In this document: in pieces, positions 22,263-34,400 of the stretch
Layout of the letters: every line of letters starts with the position of its first letter
Numbering within the stretch: the first letter of the stretch is position 1
Assembly (NCBI GenBank): GCA_950295325.1
Contig: OX485806.1
Coordinates: 31,932,001-31,992,000 of the forward strand
Source: Polytrichum commune
Taxonomy: Eukaryota > Streptophyta > Polytrichopsida > Polytrichales > Polytrichaceae
Direction: 5' to 3'
DNA length: 60,000 bases
Position numbers and translations under genes: made by a program
The notes under the pieces: generated by a model
The model's database searches: none
What the model saw: the letters and a program-made list of their open reading frames with translations, nothing else
Told to the model about the DNA's origin: nothing

Positions 22263-25200
22263 TCATTTAACGTGGGTTGCTTCTTCTGCGATCCGAGCAA
22301 GGTTGTCTTTTGCAAAAGTTATGTACTTTTGAGGGATGGACACCGATCCACTATGATTTTTCCGTGGTTTCCATGCTATGAATATGGAATCTGTATCTAT
22401 CCAAGATGGACCATGCTCAGAATCCACCTTCCACCGAAAGTTAGGGTTTGTATCCCAGCCTGTATAATGCCGAACAACATCTTCATTCCGTGATGTCGGT
22501 CGGTAGTACTCTACTTGTATTTGTCGAAAATGAGGGCTGGAAGTTACAAAATTTGGTTTGGACAAAGCTCTTGCCACCCACACTGGCTTTGCATATGTCT
22601 CATCTCTAGGACGCAAAATGAGCATATAACCTTCATGACAATCCACTGCAATGCGGAAAGATGGTGGCGGACGACTACTAGCAGGCCCCACGTAATGGTC
22701 GTCCACATCAAACTCCTCTCGAACCTCTCCATTTCCCAAAAGACTAGCCTCCGAAGCTTGTACATTGACACGTGTTTGTGGCCAAAACCCATGCCTTAAA
22801 GTAAGGGGTGTATCTTGATGAAGGTTTGCCAAAGCGCCACGAACACGTGTCCAATATTGTATCCAACTTCCGTAACGAAGCCAACACGATCCACCAACAT
22901 CCGCTACCCTCAAACTCTCCCAATATTGTATGAAGCCTGATATGCCTTTACAAATGTCCTCCAAATTCTTCATGGGTATTGGTTTGCAAGGCTTAGGCTC
23001 TCCGTCAGGCAACATCGTCCTTCCTTCCCCATCAACACGCCATACAAGGAGACCCTCCGGCGGGCTCCAGTCTTGTGATGTGCACAACAACTTGTATTGC
23101 ATGGCGGGGACACCATCGTCACGCACGTAGAACCGAAATTGTTGTGCCTTCGTATGCCCGATCAATCGGTGAGCTCCGCTTCGAATATACGGTTCTATAA
23201 ATGCCTTGAAGTCTGGAACCTCCTCAATCATATGTGGGATGACGGGAATGTTCTCCAAATCCATGTACGACTTCATCAACAATGGGATTGTTGGAAAATC
23301 CTCCTCGCGCAACTTCATGCTCCACCGCCCAAAGGACGCATCAATATCATCGTGCGTGTGGCCTACCAATAGAAAGCACACAAAAACCTCCTTGAAAATG
23401 CCTTTCGCAACCAACAACGACCAATATGCAAAAACATATCTACTTTTATTGTCCTTCGCACAATTGTCCAATTGGACACGCAGAGTTGGGGGCAAATTCT
23501 TGGCAATCACATCTTCACTTGGTGGCTCCGGCAATGAGTGCACGCATACATCTCTTCCATCCAAGACCGCTTCATATAGAGGTGTTGATCCCGAGTTTTC
23601 AAATAGCAATCTTGATGAATAGGACGGCGGTTTCTCCAAATCACGTAAAAGCTTTGCAAATGACCCTATCGTGTGGTTTGAATCCCCCGGATACAAATCA
23701 AGAGCATAATGAGCATACTTGACATCTCCATGCCCATGTGCAATCATTCCTGCAAAGGCAACCCAATGGTTTAATATTCAACTATAACACCAAAAAATTC
23801 ACATGGTGTACATGTATGGCCCCAAGTACAAACCTAAACGCACAAATTTGTGTTTAGGTAATGCAATGCAATTGTTATCAAAATCACCTGTAACCGAAAC
23901 AGGAAGCTTAAAAAGGCCGTCCGTGGCTTTTATTCGATTTGCAAAACATAGTGAGGCTGTTTTGGCATGGTCCATTTTGTCATGGATGATTGTAAGGACT
24001 TCCAAAGGCCTGGAGATGGACAAAGCTCTATTTGTGTAGTAATCATTACGGTGTGCCTCTTGCATGTTCACATGCTTGAAATAGTTCATTTGATGTGCGG
24101 CATAGGACTTTATCCCCATCGTGTGTGCATCTCGAAGGCGTTTCAACTTCTCGCATTTGGAACAACGGGCAAATTTGTCGCCTCGTCTTTTTGTGATGTA
24201 TTCGCTAAAGTGAGATTTTTTTATAGCACTCAGTTTCGACAACGAAATAGGGTCCAACCCGGCCTTCTCGCCAACTGCGTTTACGTCCAACAATATGTCT
24301 TTCCATTTCGTGCCTGTAGGAAGAACCTTCTCCACAACCTTTTCACCGGTTGCGAGTGTCCGTGTTTTGTGCGGCATTGCATCGGCAAGGGGGACAATGA
24401 TGGTTGCCAGAGTGGTTGTTGCTTGTCTCGTTGCTTCTCTTGGTTTCTTTAAGCCCGTGTTCCCATGGTGACGGGCACGGCGGCCTTCATTGGCATACGC
24501 GGCTTGTCTATAAAATTCCGCTTTCGACACACCGTGAATGGTGTACCATGCCGTACAACACACGTCTATGCTCTCAAGGGTGATGACCTTGCGACCCGCT
24601 CCGTTCACATGTATCGCCCTATGGACATCAAGTTTTTTGGTGGATCTTAGACGGAAATCTCCAAGCCACATTTCTTCACGGATGGCCTTCAATTTATCTC
24701 TTGGGAACAATTGGCAACAACGATGTACACAACAATCCTTCGTAGCAACTTCTCTAATAGACTCCTCACAGAGCAACCTTTGACGTTTACACTTATTTGC
24801 AGACGGAGTAGGACGTGTCAATGTTTCGTACTTCCGAAGGCCTTTGCGTGGCCGAATGTTTGCTTGGAGCTCCTGTTGGATTTGGACGTGTCGTCGCTCA
24901 TGGTCGCGCAAACTAACCCCCTCAATTGTCACATTCCTCAACGGCCACCTTCGCAACGAGAACCTATGAGTTGGATTGACTTCCGAATGTACAAGTGATT
25001 CTAATATAACAACTCCAACGTCCTCGGTGCCAAGGGAGTGTTCATCAATGCAATCTTGTGGATGTGTGTTACGACAAATACCCTCCGCCACAGCAACTCC
25101 ACTGTCATTAACAAGTACCACATCCAAATTCACCCATGAAGCTCGTGAAAGCCCCGCACATTCCACAATGGGGCAAAAAGGGTCAGATGGCGAAGGACTC

Positions 25201-25352
25201 CCCAAATGACCTTCATCTGCACTGTCATCAAAACTATCCTCCCCGACAATGTCTAGCTCATCCCCAGACAGAGATTGGGTGCTGCCCATGTCTTCAGAGA
25301 AGGAATCCCCTCTTCCACCAACTCCCTCCATTGCGCCTACACAAATGCACAT
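22263..25352 (-). CDS. DUF7869-like protein, spliced (gene 2)
   Basis: Two exons, 25352 (or 25331)-23888 and 23749-22263, are joined through a 138-bp GT-AG intron (23750-23887). The junction gives VTG|MIAHGHG, matching the uninterrupted reading of the paralogue at 1914-5805. Length is about 976 aa from the ATG at 25331 (MEGV), which is preferred; the upstream in-frame ATG at 25352 precedes a possible acceptor. The N-terminus is acidic and serine-rich. Then come CCVHRCC, HHGNTG followed by KKPR, a CxxC pair, and three Asp motifs at about residues 449, 575 and 611 (HDKMD, QLDNCAKDN, GHTHDDIDASFG), again a possible RNase H-like core. A C-terminal module similar to gene 1 ends the protein. All motifs are intact with no stops. 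Function is unknown. Confidence 0.75.
23832..23859. repeat. 28-bp imperfect palindrome inside gene 2 intron
   Basis: The 13-nt arm ACCTAAACACAAA pairs with its complement around the axis, with a 2-nt insertion (GC) in one arm. It lies within the 138-bp intron and is unrelated in sequence to families A and B. Confidence 0.75.
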
Positions 25353-25532
25353 GAAACCTCAACAAACATGGACACAACGTAAGGGTCCAAAAAAATCAAA
25401 TATTGGAAAATGCAAAACATCACGATAAATGGGGACACTGAGGATCAAGACATTTGCAACACAAATGCAATGTGAGCTCCCAATACTATGCGCCAGTCCA
25501 CAAAATGTTCCACAAAATATTTTGGGTGGGAG

Positions 25533-26610
25533 TTTGGGTCGGCCGACCTAAACCCTGTGGCACCAGGGATTGAGGGCCATCCACACCTTGCCCGTGGGAT
25601 AGGGTCGGGTTCCGGTTGACCGACTCAAACCTTGTACAATGATGGGTTGAGGGCCATTTAGAATTCCATTACGATGTGGGGAAAATTTTGGGTCGACCGA
25701 CCCAATCCTTGTCATGGTCAACTACAACCTCCGAAACTGGGGAAGGGGTTGGGTCGACCGACCCAATCTTTGACGGGGTTAATCCACCCACACTGGATAG
25801 GGGTTTGGGTCGGTCGACCCAAACTTTCACAGGCTAAATCCATCCACACTGGGAAGGGGTTTGGGTCGACCGACCCAAACTTTCACAGGGTAAACCCACC
25901 ACACTCGGAAGGGGTTTGGGTCGGTCGACCCAAACTTTCACAGGGTAAGTCCACCCACACTGGGAAAGGGTTTGGGTCGGTCGACCCAAACTTTCACAGT
26001 GTAAATCCACCCACACTGGGATGAGGTTTGGGTCGCTCGACCCAAACATTACATATGATGGGATAAGGTTCCTACTCTGTCCGTCCAAACCTTCTGAGTA
26101 CCTTGGGTAAGGGCCATTAACAATTCGTTCACGATGTGCGAAAAAATTTGGGTCGACCGACCCAAACCTTCTGAAAGGTTTTACGATAAACGCCCATAGT
26201 GGGGTAGGGGTTTGGGTCGACCGACCCAAATCTCAGAAGGGTCAGACTAGACCCCCCCCCCCCAACACTAGTGAAGGGGTTTGGGTCGACCGACCCAAAC
26301 CTCACAAGGGTCAGACTAGACCCCCCCCCCCAAACACTAGTGAAGGGGTTTGGGTCGACCGACCCAAACCTCACAAGGGTCAGACTAGACCCCCTCCCAA
26401 CACTAGTGAAGGGGTTTGGGTCGACCGACCCAAACCTCACAAGGGTGAGACTAGAACCCGCCCACACTAGTGGAGGGGTTTGGGTCGATCGACCCAAACC
26501 TCAGAATGGTCAGACTAGAACCCGCCCACACTAGTGGAGGGGTTTGGGTCGACCGACCCAAACCTCACAAGGGTCAGACTGAAACCCGCCAACACTAGTG
26601 TCGACCGACG
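25533..26610. repeat. Satellite of family A palindromes (arm TTTGGGTCG)
   Basis: About 15 copies of TTTGGGTCG-NN-CGACCCAAA start near 25533, 25687, 25748, 25804, 25860, 25915, 25971, 26027, 26147, 26211, 26280, 26349, 26415, 26479 and 26543. Spacing is about 56 bp in one block and 64-69 bp in the next. Degenerate copies lie near 25617 and 26080, and a half copy near 26600. Centres include GC, AC, GT, CT and AT. The spacer between copies is less conserved than the palindrome. Open frames through the array are artefacts. Confidence 0.9.
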
Positions 26611-27426
26611 TATAATACAGCGTATAATGCGGCGTATAATGCAGCGGATATTGAGAGGTGTGTGGAATTTCATCTCATTGCAAAGTTCACTGCGGACTTG
26701 CATGCTGTGAATAGGTCCTCATGAACAACAGCGTGAACGAACCTCGAAGTACAGCTCCGACTAAGAGTTCTCTCTACGAATTCAGGAGTGGGAGAAGAGC
26801 AAAAAAGAACCAACTTTTGGGGGGTGCGCCCCTTTATACTATCCACCTCCACTTGCCCGACTTCCTCATTGGATGCCTTTCCCGCCTTCTTATTTCAAAC
26901 CTCCTGACAGAATTCCCCGTTTTCTGTTTATTGTAGAAAATGCGCATCTTTCAATGCCCCTCTCACACCCCAGCCGTCATATGTCTTAGTCTATGATATT
27001 TAATCTTTTTTTGGTTTTGTGTGTATATGACATACGACATTGGGAGGAAGGGTGGCGGCCACATTAATTTTTTCAAGTGTCACAACAGTATATTTTAACC
27101 AATATGTATACCCAACCACAACTCCATTCAATGCTTTCAAGTGCAAACCTATTTAGGTGGGGTTGGGGCCATTTGGAGGTTGCAATTATGAGAGAGTTTC
27201 CAAGGCTTGAGGCCATTGTCATGATGAATAAAATTATTTATTTGTCTCCCCTAAACCCTAAACCCTAGAACATTGCGGCTCTGTTATCTCGCATGGAAGT
27301 GTGGCAATGATAAACGTATGTGGACGTTGTTAAGGGGATACTAACTAGCAATGTCGCTTTTTGGTTCAATCTTTTAATGTTATTTCAATCCATCCTCAAG
27401 TTCACTTCAAGTTTACTAATGTGTGT
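26611..27426. other. Spacer with short GTATAAT array
   Basis: Three copies of an 11-bp GCGTATAAT-type unit follow the last half palindrome (26609-26644). A short telomere-type tract, ccctaaaccctaaaccctag, is at 27248-27267. No gene is recognised. Confidence 0.5.
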
Positions 27427-28262
27427 GACCAAAACATCCAAAGTTGGACCCTAAACCCTTATAACATCCACAACATGAAATACGTATTGACAAAATACAA
27501 AACCAATTAGTATATCATGTTTAAACGTCCCAAATAACATATTAACATGATCAAGATTGTATTTACTATAACCTTCCTATTAGACTCTTCTTCATATTAT
27601 GCAAACAATATCTGTTATATCTTTCTCCATTATCCAATACATGTGGAGGGAACAATGAATAAGAACATGATTGCGTGAATGGCTTCATTTGATGTTGTGC
27701 TTCTCTTATTTACTTTTGCATCACATTCCATATATTAAATACATCATGAACCATGGTTTATTGGCGACTATGTGATTCCCTAAAGTGAGCAAAACATCCA
27801 AAGTTGAACCCCTTACCCCTAATAACATCCACAACATTTCATGTTATTTGAATAAACACAAGACCATTCACTATATCACGTTTAAACGTCCGTAATAACA
27901 AATAAACATAATCAAGATCGTCTTTTCTATTACCTTCCAGTAAAAACCTATTCTCACCAGTAAGTCAATGTTATATGTTAATATTGGATAGATTAATATG
28001 TTATAAACCTAACTCCTAAACCCTAAACCCTAAACCCTAAATACAAAAATTCGTAGTTGTTCACTGCTACCTCCACATACAAACAACATGAACTTTATCT
28101 TGCGCCATTATGTAATATACGTGGAGGGAACATTCAATAACAACATGATTGCGTCAAAGGGCTTCATTTGATGTTGTGGTTCTCCGATTTACTTTTATAT
28201 CACATTCGAAGTACATATATCACGATCCATGGTTTATTGGCGACTATGTGATTCATTCAAGT
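27427..28262. repeat. Diverged tandem duplication with telomere-type insert
   Basis: Unit 1 (about 27427-27783) and unit 2 (about 27784-28262) share blocks such as AAAACATCCAAAGTTG and GGTTTATTGGCGACTATGTG. Unit 2 is longer, partly because of a CCCTAAA array (28008-28043) in its middle. No gene. Confidence 0.7.
28008..28043. repeat. Interstitial telomere-type repeat
   Basis: About four consecutive CCCTAAA units, the plant telomere type (TTTAGGG on the other strand). Confidence 0.8.
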
Positions 28263-28701
28263 GAGTATGTAAGGGATTTACTAAAAACTTGAGCATGTTA
28301 GCATTTCGACATAAGGATCATGCAATTCCAAACCCTGAGAAAATGCTCTTGGGGAAGGTATACATTTAGCAAACACATTCAAATATCCTAAATTTCCGAA
28401 TTTCATGTTGGGGGACGGGGGTTATATTTTTTATTCATTGCATATTGTGTGAGTTCTTGGCATCATTGGTAAAGTCTAAATGTCAACGATTACATCGTTA
28501 AATGTCACGCAATTGTATTATTTCTCTAACTTGCTCAAACAAAAGAGAAACCAATGATTTCAACTTGTTTGGGAAATTTAGGTTATGGTGTCATGTGAGT
28601 AGGGGTTAAGTCTTAGTTTTAGCATAACGTTGCGTTGTAAAAATGCATTAGTTGTATAAATGGTTTCATTTTGTAGAATACCGCATTTGATGTGCACCTT
28701 A
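28263..28701. other. Intergenic, no recognisable gene
   Basis: AT-rich; nothing recognised before the MITE boundary. Confidence 0.4.
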
Positions 28702-29232
28702 TGGGGCATTCCCACTTGACATTAGTTAGAAGTAGTATTAGTCTAAATGCGGTTTTAGTTATCTAGGTTTCACACATATGGCTCTTTTTAGTGCCGAGCC
28801 TAGGTGGCAAATGATGTGGCATGGCTTAAAAGTGGAGGTTTTAAGCCTCAACCACCGACGCTCCCATCGGTACCTAAACATTAGGCAAGAATATAGGAAT
28901 TTTAAAAGTGTCGCCTCCCACCCTTGTGATTGGTTGCTTTTTAGTCTTAGCTATGAGGGCACGAGGAGCTTCATTAACAAAAACCGATGGTAAGATAGGT
29001 GAGTAGTAAGGCATTTGGGGATGGGACAAAAACTACCCAACATTCATTGCTTGGTAGATAAAACCATGAACATGTGTGAAAGCTACTTAACTAAAACCTA
29101 CTTGAAAATCTCCGGAGCAAGTTCTTGTAGGTGCATTGGGATAGTTGGATGCCTCCGCTATAACCGAGGGAGCTTTACCCGGTCTTTATAAAATAGTGAG
29201 GGTCTTAACTAAAGTCAAGTGGGAATGCCCCA
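28702..29232 (+). mobile_element. Tourist-like MITE (PIF/Harbinger type)
   Basis: A 531-bp element with an inverted terminal repeat of about 27 bp and one mismatch; its outer part is TGGGGCATTCCCACTTGAC. It is flanked by TTA on both sides (28699-28701, 29233-29235), the 3-bp TWA duplication typical of PIF/Harbinger elements. A truncated relative lies at 21330-21728. No transposase. Confidence 0.8.
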
Positions 29233-29811
29233 TTAGGGTACTCCAAAGTGTCTTGAAAATACTAATGCCCGCTAAGGGTTTACAGTTTGGCTTTAGGATT
29301 TAGGGTTCCCCGTAATCCTAATTCCGTTGGTGCCCTAATCCCGTTGGCACCCTATTCGTGCGGTTGGGGGCCAATTCCCGAGGCATACAAAACCCCAGCC
29401 GTCACAACTTTTCGCTCTTTCTCTCTCTCTCCGCGCCAAGCATTCGCTCCGCGCCTCTTGTGGAAGCGCCGCCTCTCCTGAAGCGCCGCTTTCGCGAAGC
29501 GCCGTGGCGATTCAGGGTGGCGATTTTCTTCTCTTCCCTCCCTTCTTGTTGCTTTGGCGCCTACTGATTCTTCTCCTTCCCTCCCTTCTCTTGCTGTAGA
29601 AGTTAGGAAGTGTTTGCAATAGAACAGAAACCTAAGGAGAGAGTTTTAGAGTGCGTGAGAGTTAGTAGAGTGATTGTTGTAGAGTGAAGTAAGTAGAAGA
29701 TTGTTGAAGGGTTTTCCAACATTCTAAGCTTGCGGGTTTTGGAGGCTGTATTGTAGTTGGAGAGTTTGTGAGATTTAGGAGTTCTATAAGATAATCAGGA
29801 GGTGTTTGAGA
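29233..29811 (+). promoter_or_regulatory. Putative promoter and leader of the DGQHS/FCP1-like gene
   Basis: Base composition rises in GC and a CT-rich tract (TTTCTCTCTCTCTC) lies near 29418, a common plant initiator or leader feature. There is no clear TATA box; catacaaaaccc near 29384 is the nearest. After about 29640 the sequence grades into GAGAG/TTGTTTGAGAG repeats that precede the 99-bp array. Transcription start is inferred only. Confidence 0.35.
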
Positions 29812-30810
29812 GATACAAAAGTCATTTGAGAGAGTCAGTCATTGTTTTAAGAGATTCACTTGTTCTTAGGGATTCAGAGGTTGTTTGAAACACTCAATTG
29901 TTGTTTGAGAGATACAAAAGTCATTTGAGAGAGTCAGTCATTGTTTTGAGAGATTCACTTGTTCTTAGGGATTCAGAGGTTGTTTGAAACACTCAATTGT
30001 TGTTTGAGAGATACAAAAGTCATTTGAGAGAGTCAGTCATTGTTTTGAGAGATTCACTTGTTCTTAGGGATTCAGAGGTTGTTTGAAACACTCAATTGTT
30101 GTTTGAGAGATACAAAAGTCATTTGAGAGAGTCAGTCATTGTTTTGAGAGATTCACTTGTTCTTAGGGATTCAGAGGTTGTTTGAAACACTCAATTGTTG
30201 TTTGAGAGATACAAAAGTCATTTGAGAGAGTCAGTCATTGTTTTGAGAGATTCACTTGTTCTTAGGGATTCAGAGGTTGTTTGAAACACTCAATTGTTGT
30301 TTGAGAGATACAAAAGTCATTTGAGAGAGTCAGTCATTGTTTTGAGAGATTCACTTGTTCTTAGGGATTCAGAGGTTGTTTGAAACACTCAATTGTTGTT
30401 TGAGAGATACAAAAGTCATTTGAGAGAGTCAGTCATTGTTTTGAGAGATTCACTTGTTCTTAGGGATTCAGAGGTTGTTTGAAACACTCAATTGTTGTTT
30501 GAGAGATACAAAAGTCATTTGAGAGAGTCAGTCATTGTTTTGAGAGATTCACTTGTTCTTAGGGATTCAGAGGTTGTTTGAAACACTCAATTGTTGTTTG
30601 AGAGATACAAAAGTCATTTGAGAAAGTCAGTCATTGTTTTGAGAGATTCACTTGTTCTTAGGGATTCAGAGGTTGTTTGAAACACTCAATTGTTGTTTGA
30701 GAGATATCTAAGTCATTTGAGAGAGTCAGTTATTGTTTTGAGAGATTCACTTGTTCTTAGAGATTCAGAGGTTGTTTGAAGTATTGAATTGTTGTTTGAG
30801 AGATTCAAAA
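29812..30810 (+). repeat. 99-bp tandem array, about ten copies
   Basis: Copies of a 99-bp unit start at 29812, 29911, 30010, 30109, 30208, 30307, 30406, 30505, 30604 and 30703. Middle copies are practically identical, while the last is diverged. Each unit holds about four degenerate 25-bp subunits around TTGTTTGAGAGATTCA. The plus-strand frames are not convincingly coding. Position suggests the array is transcribed in the 5' leader or first intron of the downstream gene. Confidence 0.9.
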
Positions 30811-31437
30811 GAGATCTAGGAGTTGTATGAGAGATTGTGGATTTGTGTGAGAGGTTACATTCAACTGTTTCTGTGTTATTGGAAGAAGAACACCTGTTCT
30901 AAAGCAACTGTTTACAACAACTGCTACATACAACAAAGGTATTTTCTTTTATTATATGCAATAAGTGTTTGTCAATTGAAGGTATTGTAGCATACACAAC
31001 GCATAAGCATTGTATATGCTACGTGCCAACTTTTAAAAATTACATTAAAATAGGAAAGTTTGGGTCGGTCGACCCAAACACAGCCTCTTGTTTGGGTCGA
31101 CCGACCCAAACACAAAACAAAGCATCATGTTTGGGCCGAACGACCCAAACAACGTCTTCTAATTATAAACTCATAAAGAAATCCATGATTTTTGCATCAA
31201 TATAAAATTCACATCCACTAAAAAATAATAATCAAGGAATGTATCAAGGAAAAGTATCAAGTAATCCTGCATGTCACAAACAATATAAAATGCAAATCCA
31301 CCCAATAATCAAAACATTCTTATTATCAATACAAATGATGCTGAAATATATAAATATACAATCCACCTAAACCTATTCATGTCGTAGATGTTTGGGTCGA
31401 ACGACCGAAACTAACATTGCACATTATTTTCTTACAG
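30811..31437 (+). other. Leader/intron segment with four family A palindromes
   Basis: Palindromes start at 31059 (centre GT), 31091 (AC), 31130 (AA, one arm change) and 31391 (AA, one arm change). The segment ends with TTTTCTTACAG directly before the ATG at 31438, a good acceptor, so a 5'-UTR intron probably ends here. Confidence 0.65.
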
Positions 31438-34400
31438 ATGGCTCCAAAGAAAAGACCCGGCGAAAGGTGGTTCATGCCTGCGCCGGACATGTTGTGGCAG
31501 GAGCACGAAACCCCGCAGGATGACTCCTATTCCCCTAAGGACGGGCTTGTCCTCGCGTGGTCTATACAAGTGGTTAAGGGTTCGCAATACAAAATGATTT
31601 TTGTTGTGAAGGTTGGGACCGTGGAGAAGCACACATGGGCTACTCTTACGGGGTGGGAGGTGGCATCGGTTCAGTCTCTTGGAGACTATGTGGATGTCAT
31701 CCTCGAGAACAACGCTGTCCAGAACGCGCATATGTTTATGCACCAGTTCTCCGAACCCTTTGACGCTATCTATGCAAAAGAAACATGTGTAGAACCAGAC
31801 GTCATCAAACCGGAGTCCATATTCATCGATAACAGTACATCGAACACAAAGGTGTCGAGCAGATTCACGAAACTAAAGCATGCAATCAGCGTGCTCAACA
31901 AAGCCCTGCAGAGCAAAACCAAGTCTCAGCAACCCGTGAGGCGGAAAGCAACCACAGAGGAAGGAGCAGGGTCGTCAAGACCTCAATCGGTGAGGAAGCC
32001 GCGACCAGTACCGGCTGACTCGCGGAGGACCACTCCCTCCCAAACACCTGCGGATAGCGAGACGCCTACACCTTCTGGGAGCCGTCAAACAACTCCATCC
32101 AAGAGGGGGAGAGAGTCATCTGTGATGACTGACGAGCCAGTCTCACCGGAGTTGCGCATGCCGAAGCCCGGCGAAGAGGTGGATGCAGGGGAGCTGCAGA
32201 AAATCGTGAACAATTTCACGACGAAATGCTCCCACTGTTTTTTCATGGGCAGGGATTTTAAGTTCGACGTGAACATCAGCCAGTGCCATCTAGCGCCACC
32301 GGAGAAGTGTGTCCGGGCAAAGGAGGACGCCTACGTTGACTGGATAATCGCGCAGATCGTTTGCGAGCAGTTTAAAGACGACATGCAAACGATAGTAGTG
32401 ATGCCACAGGGTCTCAAGAAAATGCCTACACCTGAAATGTGGCCCACAATTCAGAAGGGCGATTTTTGGCTCATAGACGGCCAGCACAGCGTGGAGGCAT
32501 CCAAGAAAATCCAACTCATGAATGAGTGGGATGATCCGAACAATCAGAAGGAAAAGCTGAAGGTTTGGAAGGCACTAGTGGTGTGGTCTGACGACGAGAC
32601 CAAGCTCAGCGACATCTCCCGGTACTTCAATATGGGAAATAAGAAGAGGGCCTACCAAGCTTCCTGGATAAGGAATATCATGGCCTCGCGGGAGGTGTGG
32701 GAGTTCTATGGTAGGCCTCCCAAGGAGAGGGAGAATGCGAAGGACAAGAATCCCAAATGGGAGGTGAGTATTGTTTAGGTCGACCGACCCAAACTCCTGA
32801 TGCAGCCTTGTTTATTTAGTTTGGGTCGACCGACCCAAACTCTTGATGCAGCCTTGTTTATTTAGTTTGGGTCGACCGACCCAAACTCCTGATGCAGCTA
32901 GTTTATTTAGTTTGGGTCGACCGACCCAAACTCCTGATGCAGCTAGTTTATTTAGTTTGGGTCGATCGACCCAAACTGTTGTTGCAGATGTTGGTCATGA
33001 TATGGGTTGGAAATCACATGTACATATCTAACACGCATTCAAATGTTCTGTTTTGTGGACGTGCAGGATTTCAAATACCAAATGATCAACAAATTCTCCT
33101 CCATTGATAATTCGAGCCACAAGCAGAAGAAATACAGCGACCTCAAGGGGGAGATTTACTTGATTACAGCATCTGACTCAGTTTGGAGGAAGTGGAAAAC
33201 CGTGTTTGAAAAGCACGAGACGGGGGATTTGATCGACCCCGACACTGGCATTTTCTTCAGCCAAACCTCGCGCTTCAAGCAGATGAAGCCTCTCGTGAGA
33301 GAGTTCTTTAGAACTCTTCAAGGGCTGTCAGAGACGGAGGTGGAGAAGGCGGCATCTCACATCCTGCACGTGGCACCCACGGCGAAGAGGTGTTGGGTGC
33401 ACCCGAAGATTGTCTTCCAAAAGCCCAAATCCTTCGTTCCTTCTTGCTACACCATGAAGGAATGGACGGATAACAGGAAAAAGAAGACGACTATCGTGCA
33501 GGAGCTGCATAAACTAGTGCCAGAGAGGAATATTGTCGTGGACGGCGAGGTCCATGAGGCTAACTGGAGAGCATTCAAAGCTGAATATAAGTTCACCAGT
33601 GCCTCCATGGCGGCTCTAATAAGGGAAGCGGGGGACGACTTCTTGCGGGCCAAGATGGTGAAGGGTGGGAAGAACCGGGCGCTTCCGGATCACACAGCGC
33701 GTGCGTTCTCGAACTTCATCAAAGAGAAGAAGATTGTCCAGTTTGAAGGGGAAGCGTACTTCAACCTTGTCACCGCCGACCCGTTGAAAATTCAGGACTG
33801 GCCAGGTCAAGACGCCAGAATGGCGATAAGGACGAAAGCAAGGGACCGCTTTCCTTTTGGCATGATTGATTTCAGGAATATTCCTGGAAGCTCATTTGAG
33901 GGCACGATGAGCACCCTCTTCTATGACCCCTTCCTATCTAAGTTCGTCGATTATGCAAGCCCTAAGTTCAGGGAGGTAGATATCTGGCTTTGGATAGTCG
34001 AGGATAAGAGGGCGGAGCAGGTGTACGAGCTTGTCCGGAAACTGCAGCCGGAGTATGCAGTCTCCAAGTCTCACTACATCGCCGCACCGGCGGAGGGAGC
34101 TTACACGACGTTGAGGGACAAGAAGACCAAGTTCGTCAACGTCTTGTGTTTGTACTTCGTGTACAAAGCGGAGTTGCTGAAGGTGCCGAACCACCCTATA
34201 TCCCGGATGGACAAACTCTTCCAAGTTCCAGAAGGGTTGGGTGTCAACAAGTGCCTCTACGACGAGGCTAAATACGCGAACTATCCTTTAGATGAGCTGC
34301 GGATGGAATTTTACGTGAGAATGATGAGGACGCTGACGAGGAGAGGGGATTGCATCTTCAACGTCTTCGGAGGCTCTAAACCTATCTATACTGCCATGGT

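Noticed and set aside
25674-26534. Several overlapping frames on both strands encoding FGSxDPN repeats
   Set aside because: The same peptide appears on both strands because the repeat is palindromic. There is no independent coding evidence.
25533-26610. CRISPR-like array
   Set aside because: Palindromic repeats with spacers of roughly regular size, but in a eukaryotic genome. Spacers are related to each other, no cas genes are present, and the same palindrome occurs singly in introns and an exon.
28778-28993. 71-aa frame inside the Tourist-like MITE
   Set aside because: The same DNA in the truncated copy at 21330-21728 is read on other frames. It is non-coding MITE sequence.
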